Both the position numbers and the translations under genes were made by a program. Positions 42,568-51,025 of a stretch of DNA of 64,000 nucleotides are shown here, piece by piece. Each line of letters begins with the position of its first letter. The first letter of the stretch is position 1. Where the stretch lies: positions 99,361-163,360 of the forward strand of contig CALLNU010000019.1 of NCBI GenBank assembly GCA_938005465.1, written 5' to 3'. The notes below the pieces were generated by a model, which was given only the letters and a program-made list of their open reading frames with translations, was not told where the DNA came from and searched no databases. The stretch is from an uncultured Collinsella sp. (GTDB lineage Bacteria > Actinomycetota > Coriobacteriia > Coriobacteriales > Coriobacteriaceae).

Positions 42568-43506
42568 CTACTCCTTCGAATCGTTTTGAACTTTGCTGGC
42601 GGTCAGCATCTGCTCGAACATCGAGGCCGACTGCGAAAAGTCGCTCGGCAGCACGACCGTCGAGGTTTTACCCGTGCGAGCGAACTCCGTCATCATCTCG
42701 GACCACTGCGTAAACATGAACAGTTGGTTGGCCTCGTCATTGCCGACACCCGTCTCTTGGATGATCTCGAGCGAATCTTTGATACCCAGCGCGATGGCCT
42801 TGCGCTGGTTGGCGATGCCCTCGCCCGCCTTTTCCATTGCCTCGGCCTCGGCGGTCGCCTCGGTGACGCGCTTGATGCGGTCGGCCTCAGCGAGCTCCTG
42901 TGCCGCAGCGCGCTTGCGCTGGGCAGCGTTGATGTCGTTCATGGAGTTCTCAACCTCGGTCGGCAGTGCGATTTTGGTGATGAGCGTCGACACGAGGGTG
43001 AAGCCGTAGGCGGCCATCTGCTCGGAAACGGTAGCGTTGACATCCTTGGCGATGTCATCCTTCTTGGCAAAGACCTCATCGAGTGTGTAGACGGGGATCG
43101 AAGAGCGCAGGGCGTCGGTGATGAAGTCACGCATCTGGTCGACGGGCTCCTGCAGCATGTAGTAGCTCTTGTAGATACCCGAATCTGCCGGGCCGGCGCC
43201 CATGTCATAGCTCACGTGGTACTGAGCAGAGACCTCAAGGCCGATGGTCACGTTGTCCTGGGTCTTAACGTCGATGCCAAAACCGTTTTTCATGGTGCGC
43301 AGACTCACCGTGGCGGCCTTGCGGTCGATCACGGGCACCTTCATGTGGAAGCCCGCGTTAACGATGCGGTTAAACTTGCCCAGACGCTCGATGATCACGG
43401 CATGCTGTTGTTCAACGACATAGCAGGCGTTAGGAAGCAGCAGCAACAGGATGATGATGGGAATCAAAAGGCTGGTAAGGGCGGCGATGATACCGGACAA
43501 CAGCAT
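42568..43506 (-). CDS. SPFH/band-7 membrane protein (stomatin-like)
   Basis: A 312-residue membrane-anchored scaffold of the stomatin/prohibitin group. One N-terminal helix (IIAALTSLLIPIIILLLLLP) is followed by the SPFH domain (VVEQQHAVIIERLGKFNRIV, GFHMKVPVIDRKAATVSLRT) and a helical segment rich in Ala and Glu (ADRIKRVTEATAEAEAMEKA). Such proteins often organise membrane proteases, with a NfeD partner that is not seen here. The start at 43506 has GAGGAGA before it. The gene precedes rlmH. Confidence 0.9.
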   Translation of the reverse strand: MLLSGIIAALTSLLIPIIILLLLLPNACYVVEQQHAVIIERLGKFNRIVNAGFHMKVPVIDRKAATVSLRTMKNGFGIDVKTQDNVTIGLEVSAQYHVSYDMGAGPADSGIYKSYYMLQEPVDQMRDFITDALRSSIPVYTLDEVFAKKDDIAKDVNATVSEQMAAYGFTLVSTLITKIALPTEVENSMNDINAAQRKRAAAQELAEADRIKRVTEATAEAEAMEKAGEGIANQRKAIALGIKDSLEIIQETGVGNDEANQLFMFTQWSEMMTEFARTGKTSTVVLPSDFSQSASMFEQMLTASKVQNDSKE

Positions 43507-43581
43507 GGTCTCTCCTCTGATAGGCACACGTTGGCACTAGGATACCCGCACGAAGCAGCAACGTGACATCAACAAGAGGCC

Positions 43582-43829
43582 CATAACAAAAAAGCTCCCA
43601 TTGCTGGGAGCTCTTTCAATCAATGGTGCAAGCAAAAGGACGTCCGCGTATCCGCTTCGCGGATTCGCACCGGCTTCGGCCGCCTGCCGGCGTCCTCGCC
43701 AGCTCGCTAAAAACGCTCCGCGTTTTCTTGGCGCTCGCTCCTTCGCAGGTTCAAGTCCCCGCGATGGGCCCAAAACAAAAAAGCCCCCATTGCTGGGAGC
43801 TTTTCAATCAATGGTGCGGGCGAAAGGAC
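43582..43829. repeat. Duplicated tRNA-Leu 3' end and terminator
   Basis: A segment of about 60 bp containing the tRNA-Leu terminator and 3' end (43771-43829) is present in a diverged second copy at 43582-43641; about nine in ten bases agree. Between the copies are about 125 bases full of short hairpins (ATCCGC-TTC-GCGGAT, AAAACGC-TCC-GCGTTTT). At 43748-43758, GGTTCAAGTCC is an exact inverted match to the T-arm of the intact tRNA (43826-43836). It encodes nothing recognisable. Confidence 0.75.
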
Positions 43830-43898
43830 TTGAACCTTCATGGGGTTGCCCCCATACGGACCTGAACCGTACGCGTCTGCCAATTCCGCCACGCCCGC
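43812..43898 (-). tRNA. tRNA-Leu (anticodon CAG)
   Basis: An 87-nt gene with encoded CCA. The acceptor stem GCGGGCG/CGCCCGC is perfect, the anticodon arm TACGGTTCAGGTCCGTA carries CAG, the long variable arm TGGGGGCAACCCCA is typical of leucine tRNA, and the T-arm has GGTTCAAGTCC. It reads CUG. The terminator CCCCCATTGCTGGGAGC lies at about 43783-43805. Confidence 0.95.
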
Positions 43899-43941
43899 GT
43901 GCAGAAATTAGAATAACGGAGCGCCATCGCGAACGCAAGAA

Positions 43942-44859
43942 CTATTTTTGAAAAAGTTTGCAGGCATTTTCCCAAGCTGCTCGCGCGATTGCCTCAGCAT
44001 CCTCGCCGGTACGATCGACACGGTCGTTGACCAGCGTGTTTGCCGTAATGGAGATCATTGCGGGCTCGCATTCAAGACCGCGGATGGGCTCCGGAGCCAT
44101 ATACGGGCAATCCGTCTCGAACAAAATTCGATCGAGTGGGGTTGCCGCGAATGCCTCGCGCACGTCGTCGTTGCGCTTAAAGGTAGCCGCACCACCATAG
44201 GCGATATAGCAGCCCAGCTCCACAAAGCGCTCCATCGTGGCGCGGTCCTCGCCAAAGCAGTGCAGCACACAACCGACCTGGGGCACGCCCACCTCACGAA
44301 GCACGTTGTACGCATCAACGTGCGAGGTGCGCTCCCCATCCGAGTCCTCGTGACGCAGGTGCAGCTCCACCGGCACATTGCGGCGCACGGCAAGCTCGAG
44401 CTGGCGCGCCATGCAATCAATCTGCACGTTATGGGGTGCCGGCGCGATATCGTCGTCATAGTCCATGTGATAGTCCAGGCCGATTTCGCCAATACCGGCG
44501 CATAAGGGGTCATCAAGTGCCGCAACGACCTGTGCATGAACGTCGTCGGTATAGTCCGGCGCGCCATACGGATGCACGCCGGCAAGATACTTGATCTGCG
44601 GAATATCCTGCATCGGAAGAATCTCGCGCACCAGCCAGTCGCTATAGTCCGCCACGCTGCGTTTGTCAGCGATGGGGTCGAACATCGTCACCAACAGGTC
44701 GACGCCCGCAGCTTTGGCGCGCACGAGCGTCTCGGGCACTTCTTTGCCCCAAAACGAAAGCAGGTGCGCGTGCGTATCGGCAAGCGGCGCCAAGGGCACG
44801 GGACAAGCAACCGTCTTCTTTTTCTTGGTAAACGTCACGCGTTCGACATTAGGCGTCAT
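43942..44859 (-). CDS. tatD: TatD-family metal-dependent DNase
   Basis: A 305-residue hydrolase of the TatD family, with 3'-5' exonuclease-type activity in DNA repair and turnover. Metal ligands are seen in LADTHAHLLSFWG, AGIGEIGLDYHMDY and LHLRHEDSD, with FETDCPYMAPEP near the end. The start at 44859 has CAGGAG upstream and overlaps the end of rsmA by 11 bases, giving translational coupling; longer frames run back into rsmA. metG, rsmA and tatD are a common bacterial neighbourhood. Confidence 0.92.
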   Translation of the reverse strand: MTPNVERVTFTKKKKTVACPVPLAPLADTHAHLLSFWGKEVPETLVRAKAAGVDLLVTMFDPIADKRSVADYSDWLVREILPMQDIPQIKYLAGVHPYGAPDYTDDVHAQVVAALDDPLCAGIGEIGLDYHMDYDDDIAPAPHNVQIDCMARQLELAVRRNVPVELHLRHEDSDGERTSHVDAYNVLREVGVPQVGCVLHCFGEDRATMERFVELGCYIAYGGAATFKRNDDVREAFAATPLDRILFETDCPYMAPEPIRGLECEPAMISITANTLVNDRVDRTGEDAEAIARAAWENACKLFQK

Positions 44860-45709
44860 GGGAAAGCTCCTGAGCCAGGCGGACAAAGTCGGCAACATCG
44901 AGCGTCTCGGCGCGCGTGGTAGGTGCGATACCGCAGGCCTCAAAGGCGGCGTCGAGCACGTCCTTAGCAAAACCGTTGGCGCTCATGGAATTGCGGATGG
45001 TCTTGCGACGCTGAGCAAATGCAGCGTCAATCACGCGGGCCACAAACTCGCGATCGAGCCCCTCGGGCACCACGCCGTCAACACGGTCGATGCGCACCAC
45101 GGCAGAATCCACATGCGGTGCCGGCATAAAGCAGCGCGGCGGCACCTCAAAGCGCCCCGTCACCTGCGCATACAGACCGAGCTTTGCCGTGTAGCCGCCA
45201 TAGGTCTTGTTGCCCGGCGTTACGCCAATACGATCTGCAACCTCCTTTTGCACCATGACGACAGCGCGCTTAAGCGCGGGCATCGTCTGGAAGAACTGAA
45301 GGATGATCGTCGCCGCCACGTTATAGGGCAGATTCGCGACAAACACCGTGGGTTCACTACCGGCGGCCTGCTCAATCTGCTCCGGCGTCACCTTGAGCGC
45401 ATCGCCCATGATAAAGCGGAAGTTGGCATAGTCGGCGGCGTGGGCGTCAAGCACCGGCTCAAGCTCGGGATCTGCCTCAATCGACGTAACGCACGCCGCC
45501 TCCTGCAGCAGGGCCAACGTCAGTGTGCCGCAACCCGGGCCGACCTCGAGCACGCGCTCATCGCCCGCAAGCTCAGCGAGCTCACAGATACGTTCGATCA
45601 CATGGTTGTCGATCAGGAAGTTTTGGCCCAGGCGATGCTTAGTCGCAAGGCCAAACTCCTCTAGCAGCTCCCTGGTGGCCGTGGGGTTTGCCAAAGGCGA
45701 AGTTGTCAT
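44849..45709 (-). CDS. rsmA: 16S rRNA dimethyladenosine transferase
   Basis: Dimethylates A1518 and A1519 near the 3' end of 16S rRNA during small-subunit assembly; 286 residues. The SAM motif is VLEVGPGCGTLTLALL, the catalytic motif is NLPYNVAATII, and QNFLIDNHVIERI is the usual N-terminal block. AAGGAGG lies 5 bases before the ATG. It is downstream of metG and overlaps tatD. Confidence 0.96.
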   Translation of the reverse strand: MTTSPLANPTATRELLEEFGLATKHRLGQNFLIDNHVIERICELAELAGDERVLEVGPGCGTLTLALLQEAACVTSIEADPELEPVLDAHAADYANFRFIMGDALKVTPEQIEQAAGSEPTVFVANLPYNVAATIILQFFQTMPALKRAVVMVQKEVADRIGVTPGNKTYGGYTAKLGLYAQVTGRFEVPPRCFMPAPHVDSAVVRIDRVDGVVPEGLDREFVARVIDAAFAQRRKTIRNSMSANGFAKDVLDAAFEACGIAPTTRAETLDVADFVRLAQELSHDA

Positions 45710-45747
45710 GGTTGCCTCCTTAGCATGATGGCGGCGTCTTGAAACAA

Positions 45748-45777
45748 AAGGGCATGGACCGTGGCGGCCATGCCCTT
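45748..45777 (-). terminator. Hairpin after metG
   Basis: AAGGGCATGG and CCATGCCCTT form a perfect 10-bp stem with a 10-base loop, then TTTG on the minus strand. It lies between metG and rsmA and may partly separate them. Confidence 0.65.
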
Positions 45778-45819
45778 ACAGCTAAACAGCAAATTGCCGA
45801 TATGGCGCTCGCGCGGTCT

Positions 45820-47421
45820 CTACGCCAGACGCGGGAACAGCGGATCACCCTTCTCGACGGGCTGACCACCAGCAAGCAGGCCCCAAGCGCAAATGCCCTT
45901 GAGGTCGTCGCTCGCGGCCTCGTCCTCGCAGGACAGGCGGCGCAGAGCCTCGGCAGAAGTCTGGGGCATGAGCGGCATCAGCAGGTGAGCGGCAATGCGG
46001 ATGGCCTCGAGCAGGTTGTAGATCACAAACGCCAGCTCGTCAGCCTTGGCCTCGTCCTTGGCAAGTGCCCAAGGCTCGGAGTCCTCGATGTAGTGGTTGG
46101 CGGCGTGGATGAGCTCCATGACCTCGTCCTTGGCTCCACCGTAATCGAGCACGTCCATCTTGGCCATGTAGCGCTCGACCAGACCATTGGCGATCTTTGC
46201 CAGCGGGTTGTCGAACGCATCGAACGATGCGGGCTTGGCGGGCGCGCAACCGTCAAAATACTTGCCGCTCATGTTGAGCGAACGCGAGATGAGGTTGCCC
46301 CAGCTGTTGGCCAGGTCGGCGTTGTAGACCTGCTCCATGCGGTCGAAGCTGATGGCACCGTCGGTGCCGGGGACGACGTCGGTCATGAAGTAGTAGCGAT
46401 AGCCCTCGACGCCCAGCATGTCGATAACGTCCTGCGGAGCGATGGCGTTGCCGCGGCTCTTGGACATCTTCTCGGCCTTGCCGGTCTCGGCATTGCGCAC
46501 GGTCAGGAAGCCGTGGGCAAAGACGTGCTCGGGCAGGGCCTCGCCGATGGCCATGAGCATGGCGGGCCAAATGACGCAGTGGAAGCGGATGATGTCCTTA
46601 CCCACGATGTGGAACTGCGCGGGCCAGCGATAGGCCAGCTCGGCACGCGCCTCGTCGGTGTCGACACCGTAGCCGACGGCCGTCATATAGTTGAGCAGCG
46701 CATCGAACCACACGTAGGTCACGTGACCCTCGTCAAACGGGACCTGAATGCCCCAGTCAAAGCTCGTACGGCTCACGGAAAGGTCGTTGAGGCCGCCCTC
46801 GACAAAGCTGCGAACCTCGTTCATGCGGAACGCAGGCTCGACAAAGTCGGGATGCTCGTCATAGAGCTTAAGCAGCTTGTCCTGGAAGGCGGAAAGCTTA
46901 AAGAAGTAGGACTCCTCCTGCACGCGCTCAAGCGGACGGTGGCAGTCGGGGCACAGGTGCTGGCCGACGCTGCCGTACTCCTCGTCGCCCTTCTGGACCT
47001 GCGTATCGGTAAAGTAGGTCTCGTCAGGCACGCAATACCAGCCGTCGTAGCTGCCCTTATACAAGTAGCCGGACTCCTTCATGCGCTCCCACAGGTACTG
47101 CACGGCATGGTGCTGGCGCGGCTCGGTGGTGCGGATGAAGTCATCATTGGAAATCTCGAGCTTGCTCCAAAGCTCCTTGAAGTGCGGGGCCTGGCTGTCG
47201 GTCCACTCCTGCGGCGTCATGTTGTGCTTGGCTGCGGCCTCGGCGACCTTCTCGCCGTGCTCGTCCATGCCGGTCAGGAACTTGACGTTATAGCCGGCGG
47301 AGCGGCGATAGCGAGCCTGAACGTCGGCGATGATGGTGGAATAAGCCGTGCCCAGGTGCGGATCGGCGTTGACGTAGTAGATGGGCGTCGTGATAAAGAA
47401 CGAAGGCTTGCTTTGATCCAT
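45820..47421 (-). CDS. metG: Methionine--tRNA ligase
   Basis: Class I synthetase that charges elongator and initiator tRNA-Met, 533 residues. The HIGH-type motif is DPHLGTAYS and the KMSKS motif is EKMSKSRGN. A zinc-knuckle region has a CPDC pair (about residue 145). The protein ends after the anticodon-binding helical domain and lacks the C-terminal EMAP-like dimerization domain of longer MetRS. GGAGGAC precedes the ATG. Confidence 0.96.
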   Translation of the reverse strand: MDQSKPSFFITTPIYYVNADPHLGTAYSTIIADVQARYRRSAGYNVKFLTGMDEHGEKVAEAAAKHNMTPQEWTDSQAPHFKELWSKLEISNDDFIRTTEPRQHHAVQYLWERMKESGYLYKGSYDGWYCVPDETYFTDTQVQKGDEEYGSVGQHLCPDCHRPLERVQEESYFFKLSAFQDKLLKLYDEHPDFVEPAFRMNEVRSFVEGGLNDLSVSRTSFDWGIQVPFDEGHVTYVWFDALLNYMTAVGYGVDTDEARAELAYRWPAQFHIVGKDIIRFHCVIWPAMLMAIGEALPEHVFAHGFLTVRNAETGKAEKMSKSRGNAIAPQDVIDMLGVEGYRYYFMTDVVPGTDGAISFDRMEQVYNADLANSWGNLISRSLNMSGKYFDGCAPAKPASFDAFDNPLAKIANGLVERYMAKMDVLDYGGAKDEVMELIHAANHYIEDSEPWALAKDEAKADELAFVIYNLLEAIRIAAHLLMPLMPQTSAEALRRLSCEDEAASDDLKGICAWGLLAGGQPVEKGDPLFPRLA

Positions 47422-47490
47422 GGGGTTTGTCCTCCAGAAAAACGTTGCATACAGAGGATGATTCTAGCGCAAGGGCTGGATATCCTCCAT

Positions 47491-48369
47491 CTATTGCATA
47501 TCGAGCACCATGGCATAGACATCGCGCTTGCGGCGCGAATACTTCTGAGACAGGCGCTTGGCCACCGCAGAGGCGGGCTCCCCCTCCTCGAGCGCGGCGC
47601 GGATATCCGCGCGCAGGGCCTCATCGGGATCCGCTGCCGCGGCGCCAACCGGCGCGATACCGGCCTCTTCGTCCTCGCTCGGCGGCGCGATGACCAGCGC
47701 AATCTCGCCCTTTACCTCGCCGCGAGCACGCAGCTCCTCGGAAAGCTGGGCAGCGGGCCCGCGCAAGACCTCCTCGTGTAGCTTGGTAAGTTCGCGGCAG
47801 ACGGCAACCTCACGCTGGGGAAAGACCTCCGCCACGGCCTCGAGCGTCGCCACGATGCGATGTGGAGACTCGTAGAAGATGAGCGCGCCGGGCACCACGG
47901 CAAGGCGCTGCAAACGGCGCACACGGTCGCCGTGCTTTCGGCCCAAAAAGCCCTCGAAGAAAAAATGCTCGCAGGGAATGCCGGACGAAACAAGCGCCGT
48001 GACGCAAGCAGAGGGCCCGGGAATAACTTCGACGGGCACATCGGCCTCACGCGCCGCCTCGACCAGCGCCTGGCCGGGATCGGACACGCTCGGCATGCCG
48101 GCGTCCGAGGCAAAGGCAAGGGTCTCCCCCGCCAGCAGACGGTCGACCAGGCCGGCGGCGCGGCCGGCGATCACATTCTCGTCGCAACGGACAAGCGGCT
48201 TGGAAATGCCCAGGTGCATCAGCAACTTTGACGTCACACGCGTGTCTTCGCAGCAGATGACATCGGCAGCGGCAAAGGCTTCGCCAACGCGCGGGGATAG
48301 GTCGCCCAGGTTGCCGATGGGCGTGCCGACCACATAGAGTTTGCCCGTATGGGCGCTGTTTTGCGTCAT
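47491..48369 (-). CDS. rsmI: 16S rRNA (cytidine-1402-2'-O)-methyltransferase RsmI
   Basis: Adds the ribose methyl of C1402 in the decoding centre; 292 residues with the tetrapyrrole-methylase fold. Visible blocks are VVGTPIGNLGDLSPR, CEDTRVTSKLLMHLGI, DAGMPSVSDPGQALV and FFEGFLGRKHGDRVRRL. A C-terminal extension (KRLSQKYSRRKRDVYAMVLDMQ) resembles the tail domain of RsmI. Its start lies 6 bases after the GH5-like gene stop, so the two are coupled. Confidence 0.95.
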   Translation of the reverse strand: MTQNSAHTGKLYVVGTPIGNLGDLSPRVGEAFAAADVICCEDTRVTSKLLMHLGISKPLVRCDENVIAGRAAGLVDRLLAGETLAFASDAGMPSVSDPGQALVEAAREADVPVEVIPGPSACVTALVSSGIPCEHFFFEGFLGRKHGDRVRRLQRLAVVPGALIFYESPHRIVATLEAVAEVFPQREVAVCRELTKLHEEVLRGPAAQLSEELRARGEVKGEIALVIAPPSEDEEAGIAPVGAAAADPDEALRADIRAALEEGEPASAVAKRLSQKYSRRKRDVYAMVLDMQ

Positions 48370-48375
48370 ATCAAC

Positions 48376-49437
48376 CTATTCAATCATGCCGCGCTCGAGC
48401 GTACCGAGCGCCGCGCGGGCGTCCCATGCCGCAATTCGCTTCTCGGTCTTCCACGTTTGGAAGAACCAACCGGCAGCCGGCGCAAACGAAGCCAGCTGGT
48501 TGGCGATAAACACGCGCTCGTAGGCATTGCGGCCCTCGGGCGTAACCGACGAGTTGGCAAAGATCGCCGCGCCCGACCATTCGCCCACCAGCACGGGGAA
48601 CCCAGTCGAAATCGCTTCTTTAAGCTCGCGCTTGTTGCGCGAAATCGCCGTCGTCAGCCCGCGGGGGCTCGTGATATCGAGCGCATACTCGTCGCGGTAA
48701 TGGTACAGGTGAAGGTCCATGTAGACGTTCTTGTACTTGGCGCCGCGCATAAAATGCTTCCACTCGCTGGGATGCCCCGACGACGAGAAGACGACGATCT
48801 TATCCTCGGGCATATACGAACGGACGAGCTCGTAGGCATCGCGATAGAAATTGCGCAGGTAGTGGGCCGGAATGCCATCCGTCATGGCAAAGAGACTCTT
48901 GCGGACACTCATCTGCGGCGTATCCAGCAGCTCAATGCCCAGCAGGCTCTCGGCCTCGCCGTAACGCTCGGCCAAGCGCTCGAGCACGTCAAGCGCGACA
49001 TGACGGCCGTTAGTGGACGAATGCCACTCGGCAACAGCCTCCGGCGTGGCGGGCGAATCGTTGGAATCGCCCTGACCACCGGGCACAGTCGCCAGGTCAA
49101 GCAGCACGCGAATGTTGTACTTGGCAGCCCACTCAATCGCGCGGTCGATGTAATCGACAACCGAGATGTAGGACGCATCGGACTCCTGCGAGCCAAAGGC
49201 ATACCAGGGCACCGGCAGACGCACGGCATTGAGACCGATCTGCGCCATGCGACGGAAATCGTCCTCGCTCACAAACGTCTCGTAATGACGGCGCATGCGC
49301 TCGTTATAGGCGGCGGTGCCCATGGCCTCCTGCAGCTCGGCCGCGTTGGATGCACCGGTCGCCGCGTATAGCGACGGGGTCACCCAAGGCTCCGGAATAA
49401 ACCAGCCAGAGAGATTAACGCCGAGTATCCTCTCCAT
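48376..49437 (-). CDS. GH5-like protein (exo-1,3-glucanase type) lacking its acid/base residue
   Basis: A 353-residue TIM-barrel protein resembling the exo-beta-1,3-glucanase branch of glycoside hydrolase family 5 (GVNLSGWFIPEPWVTPSLY at the N-terminus, GWFFQTWKTEKRIAAWD near the C-terminus). The nucleophile region VLVGEWSGAA keeps Glu286. The acid/base motif, normally LLNEP, reads LLDTP (171-174), so the catalytic Glu is Thr173, and the DLHG block reads DLAT. There is no signal peptide, so it is cytoplasmic. The start at 49437 has a GGGGG ribosome site; the longer frame runs through the REP-like repeats. It is coupled to rsmI. Confidence 0.8.
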   Translation of the reverse strand: MERILGVNLSGWFIPEPWVTPSLYAATGASNAAELQEAMGTAAYNERMRRHYETFVSEDDFRRMAQIGLNAVRLPVPWYAFGSQESDASYISVVDYIDRAIEWAAKYNIRVLLDLATVPGGQGDSNDSPATPEAVAEWHSSTNGRHVALDVLERLAERYGEAESLLGIELLDTPQMSVRKSLFAMTDGIPAHYLRNFYRDAYELVRSYMPEDKIVVFSSSGHPSEWKHFMRGAKYKNVYMDLHLYHYRDEYALDITSPRGLTTAISRNKRELKEAISTGFPVLVGEWSGAAIFANSSVTPEGRNAYERVFIANQLASFAPAAGWFFQTWKTEKRIAAWDARAALGTLERGMIE

Positions 49438-49632
49438 CACTGCCCCCTTTTGAATCATACGGGCTAAGCCCGCATCGCTCTTGCATGACATATCTATCGA
49501 TTTGAGTATACCCGCGCATGCAGACAGGCGACCGAACGGTCTACAAAGTGGCGCAAAAGTGGGAGGAATGTCTGGGACAGGTGGGCACGAGCTGGTGCGC
49601 CGAGATGTGCGCGCACGTCGGAAGTAAGCGCC

Positions 49633-49804
49633 GGAAAGCGCATCCCGTTCTGAGCGCGGGATCTGGGACGCAGTTTCCGCCAAAGACCGCAAAAGGAAAG
49701 CACATCCCATTCTGACGCCGGATTCCGGGTCGCGCTTTCCCAAGCGGCCTCAAAGCGGAAAACGCATCCCACTCTGAAGCCAAATTCCGGGACGCAGTTT
49801 CCGC
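49633..49804. repeat. REP-like palindromic triplet
   Basis: Three units begin at 49633, 49695 and 49757 (period 62). Each has GGAAA then a GCATCCC-like block, about 15 variable bases, and GGG(A/T)CGC(A/G)(G/C)TTTCC, so the ends form an imperfect palindrome of about 14 bp. The units match those at 1281-1389. They lie between the GH5-like gene and tRNA-Phe; the stretch 49440-49632 before them shows nothing recognisable. Confidence 0.7.
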
Positions 49805-49824
49805 AGAACCCTACATAAAAGAAA

Positions 49825-49846
49825 AGGACCCCTTTGCAGAGGTCCT
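49825..49846 (-). terminator. Terminator of tRNA-Phe
   Basis: AGGACC and GGTCCT pair, with CCTTT-GCA-GAG extending the stem; TTTTC follows on the minus strand, 13 bases after the tRNA. Confidence 0.7.
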
Positions 49847-49859
49847 AGTCAATTCAAGG

Positions 49860-49932
<73 letters not shown>

Positions 49933-50055
49933 ATTTGAGGTGTGCCTTGTTTCAAGGCTTGATTAGTATAACCAAGGACGCGTTCCGGTCAACCGAGAAT
50001 TTTAAAAAAGTTTTTGAGCACAGCCTCGGTTCTATAAATCGGCACGTCAGAGACA

Positions 50056-50343
50056 TCAGCCGGCAGCAAGAAGTTTTTCGCTCAGAGCCGCACGGGCAAA
50101 CTCACTTGGCGTCATCCCCTCGGCAGCCGCCCGTCGACGAATGGCCTCCTTCATTCCCAGAGGAATCTTGACCGACAGCGTTGCCGTCCCCTCACCTGGG
50201 AGCGGGGGCCGTCCATGCACGATCCCACCAACGGTGTGTTCGCCATCCGGAAACTCTCCGCGCTCGTACGACTCGCACCACGCGTCAATCATTTCATCCG
50301 TTACAACCTGACCATTAGCGGCCGTATACGTCTTGCCCATCAT
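50056..50343 (-). CDS. Ribbon-helix-helix antitoxin
   Basis: A 95-residue protein whose C-terminal half is a ribbon-helix-helix DNA-binding domain (ATLSVKIPLGMKEAIRRRAA, GMTPSEFARAALSEKL). The N-terminal half would bind the toxin. Its start overlaps the stop of the upstream toxin gene (ATGATG across TGA), so synthesis is coupled to the toxin. As antitoxin it should also repress the operon. A second ATG one codon later is equally possible. Confidence 0.75.
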   Translation of the reverse strand: MMGKTYTAANGQVVTDEMIDAWCESYERGEFPDGEHTVGGIVHGRPPLPGEGTATLSVKIPLGMKEAIRRRAAAEGMTPSEFARAALSEKLLAAG

Positions 50344-50606
50344 CGACCCCTTTGCCGAGCCTGTTCAATCTCCTGCCAAAATTTCTTCTGGACTGGAGAC
50401 AAGGCATGAATGATAAGCCACCCACGGACAAGCTCGACCGCAACAAGTTCCACACTTCGACCATCTGGAAGCCATCCAATGGCAAGCCATCTCGGCGGCT
50501 CGTCCTCCGACTCGCGGCGAATGCACTCAGTAACCGCGAACCAGGCACCAAGCACCTGCTTTTCCGTCAAGTGTTTTTTGGCGTTCGGATGGATCTCAAC
50601 ATCCAT
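50340..50606 (-). CDS. Probable toxin of a type II toxin-antitoxin pair
   Basis: An 88-residue protein of an uncharacterised actinobacterial toxin-like family. Its layout EIHPNAKKHLTEKQVLGAW at the start, PRWLAIGWLPDGRSVELVAV in the middle and a closing IHALSP resembles the EIHP.A.KH...IHAM proteins that pair with small antitoxins. The toxin comes first, as in BrnT/BrnA. GGAGGAG stands upstream of the ATG. An RNase activity is likely by analogy with BrnT but not shown by any motif. Confidence 0.68.
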   Translation of the reverse strand: MDVEIHPNAKKHLTEKQVLGAWFAVTECIRRESEDEPPRWLAIGWLPDGRSVELVAVELVRGWLIIHALSPVQKKFWQEIEQARQRGR

Positions 50607-50665
50607 GCATCTTCTCCTCCATCTTACCCAATTTCGTATGACGAAAGTCCGCCGTCGTCAATCTC

Positions 50666-51025
50666 TTACGCCGGCACTTGTTGGAGGGCGGGAGGTGTAG
50701 CGAGGATTGAAGGGCGTTCCAATACCGCCCAGGCACCGGGACAGGAACACATGTGCCAAGGACGGACGTTTTCGTAGCGCGCGAGGATATTGCCGTCGCG
50801 ATTGATGAAGGCGATGTCGATGGGATAGGCCATAAAACACGTATGGACCGAAGAGCGGCGTGGAAACGCCATGACGAGCGGCAGGCCGTTGGCGGCAACC
50901 GGACGCCGTCCCAGCATGCCGCGCAGGCGCATGACAAACGACTCCGTTACCACAAACTCGGCCGGCGTCCAACCCAGCCTATTGAGTGCCCGCGCGTAGG
51001 CGATGTAGGACGAGACCGCGGTCAC
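50666..51025 (-). CDS. DUF192-family protein, last gene of the Tad operon
   Basis: A 119-residue protein of the DUF192 family, function unknown; the family fold resembles a small beta-barrel. The diagnostic block is SVHTCFMAYPIDIAFINRDG followed by NVRPWHMCSCPGAWAVLE. The GTG start overlaps the stop of the TadE-like gene by 4 bases (GTGA), so it belongs to the pilus operon. It has no signal peptide. DUF192 genes near tad clusters suggest a role in pilus assembly, but this is only an inference. Confidence 0.82.
   Translation of the reverse strand: MTAVSSYIAYARALNRLGWTPAEFVVTESFVMRLRGMLGRRPVAANGLPLVMAFPRRSSVHTCFMAYPIDIAFINRDGNILARYENVRPWHMCSCPGAWAVLERPSILATPPALQQVPA

Noticed and set aside
45739..47781. 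A 680-codon open frame on the plus strand
   Set aside because: It is antisense to metG and rsmI. It shows no protein motif.
49438..49743. N-terminal extension of the GH5-like protein
   Set aside because: The open frame continues upstream through the REP-like repeats, but the ribosome site and the first conserved residues support the start at 49437.
49633..49804. CRISPR array
   Set aside because: Three similar units at regular spacing recall CRISPR, but the units are long, imperfect and palindromic, the intervening bases are only about 14, and there are no cas genes.
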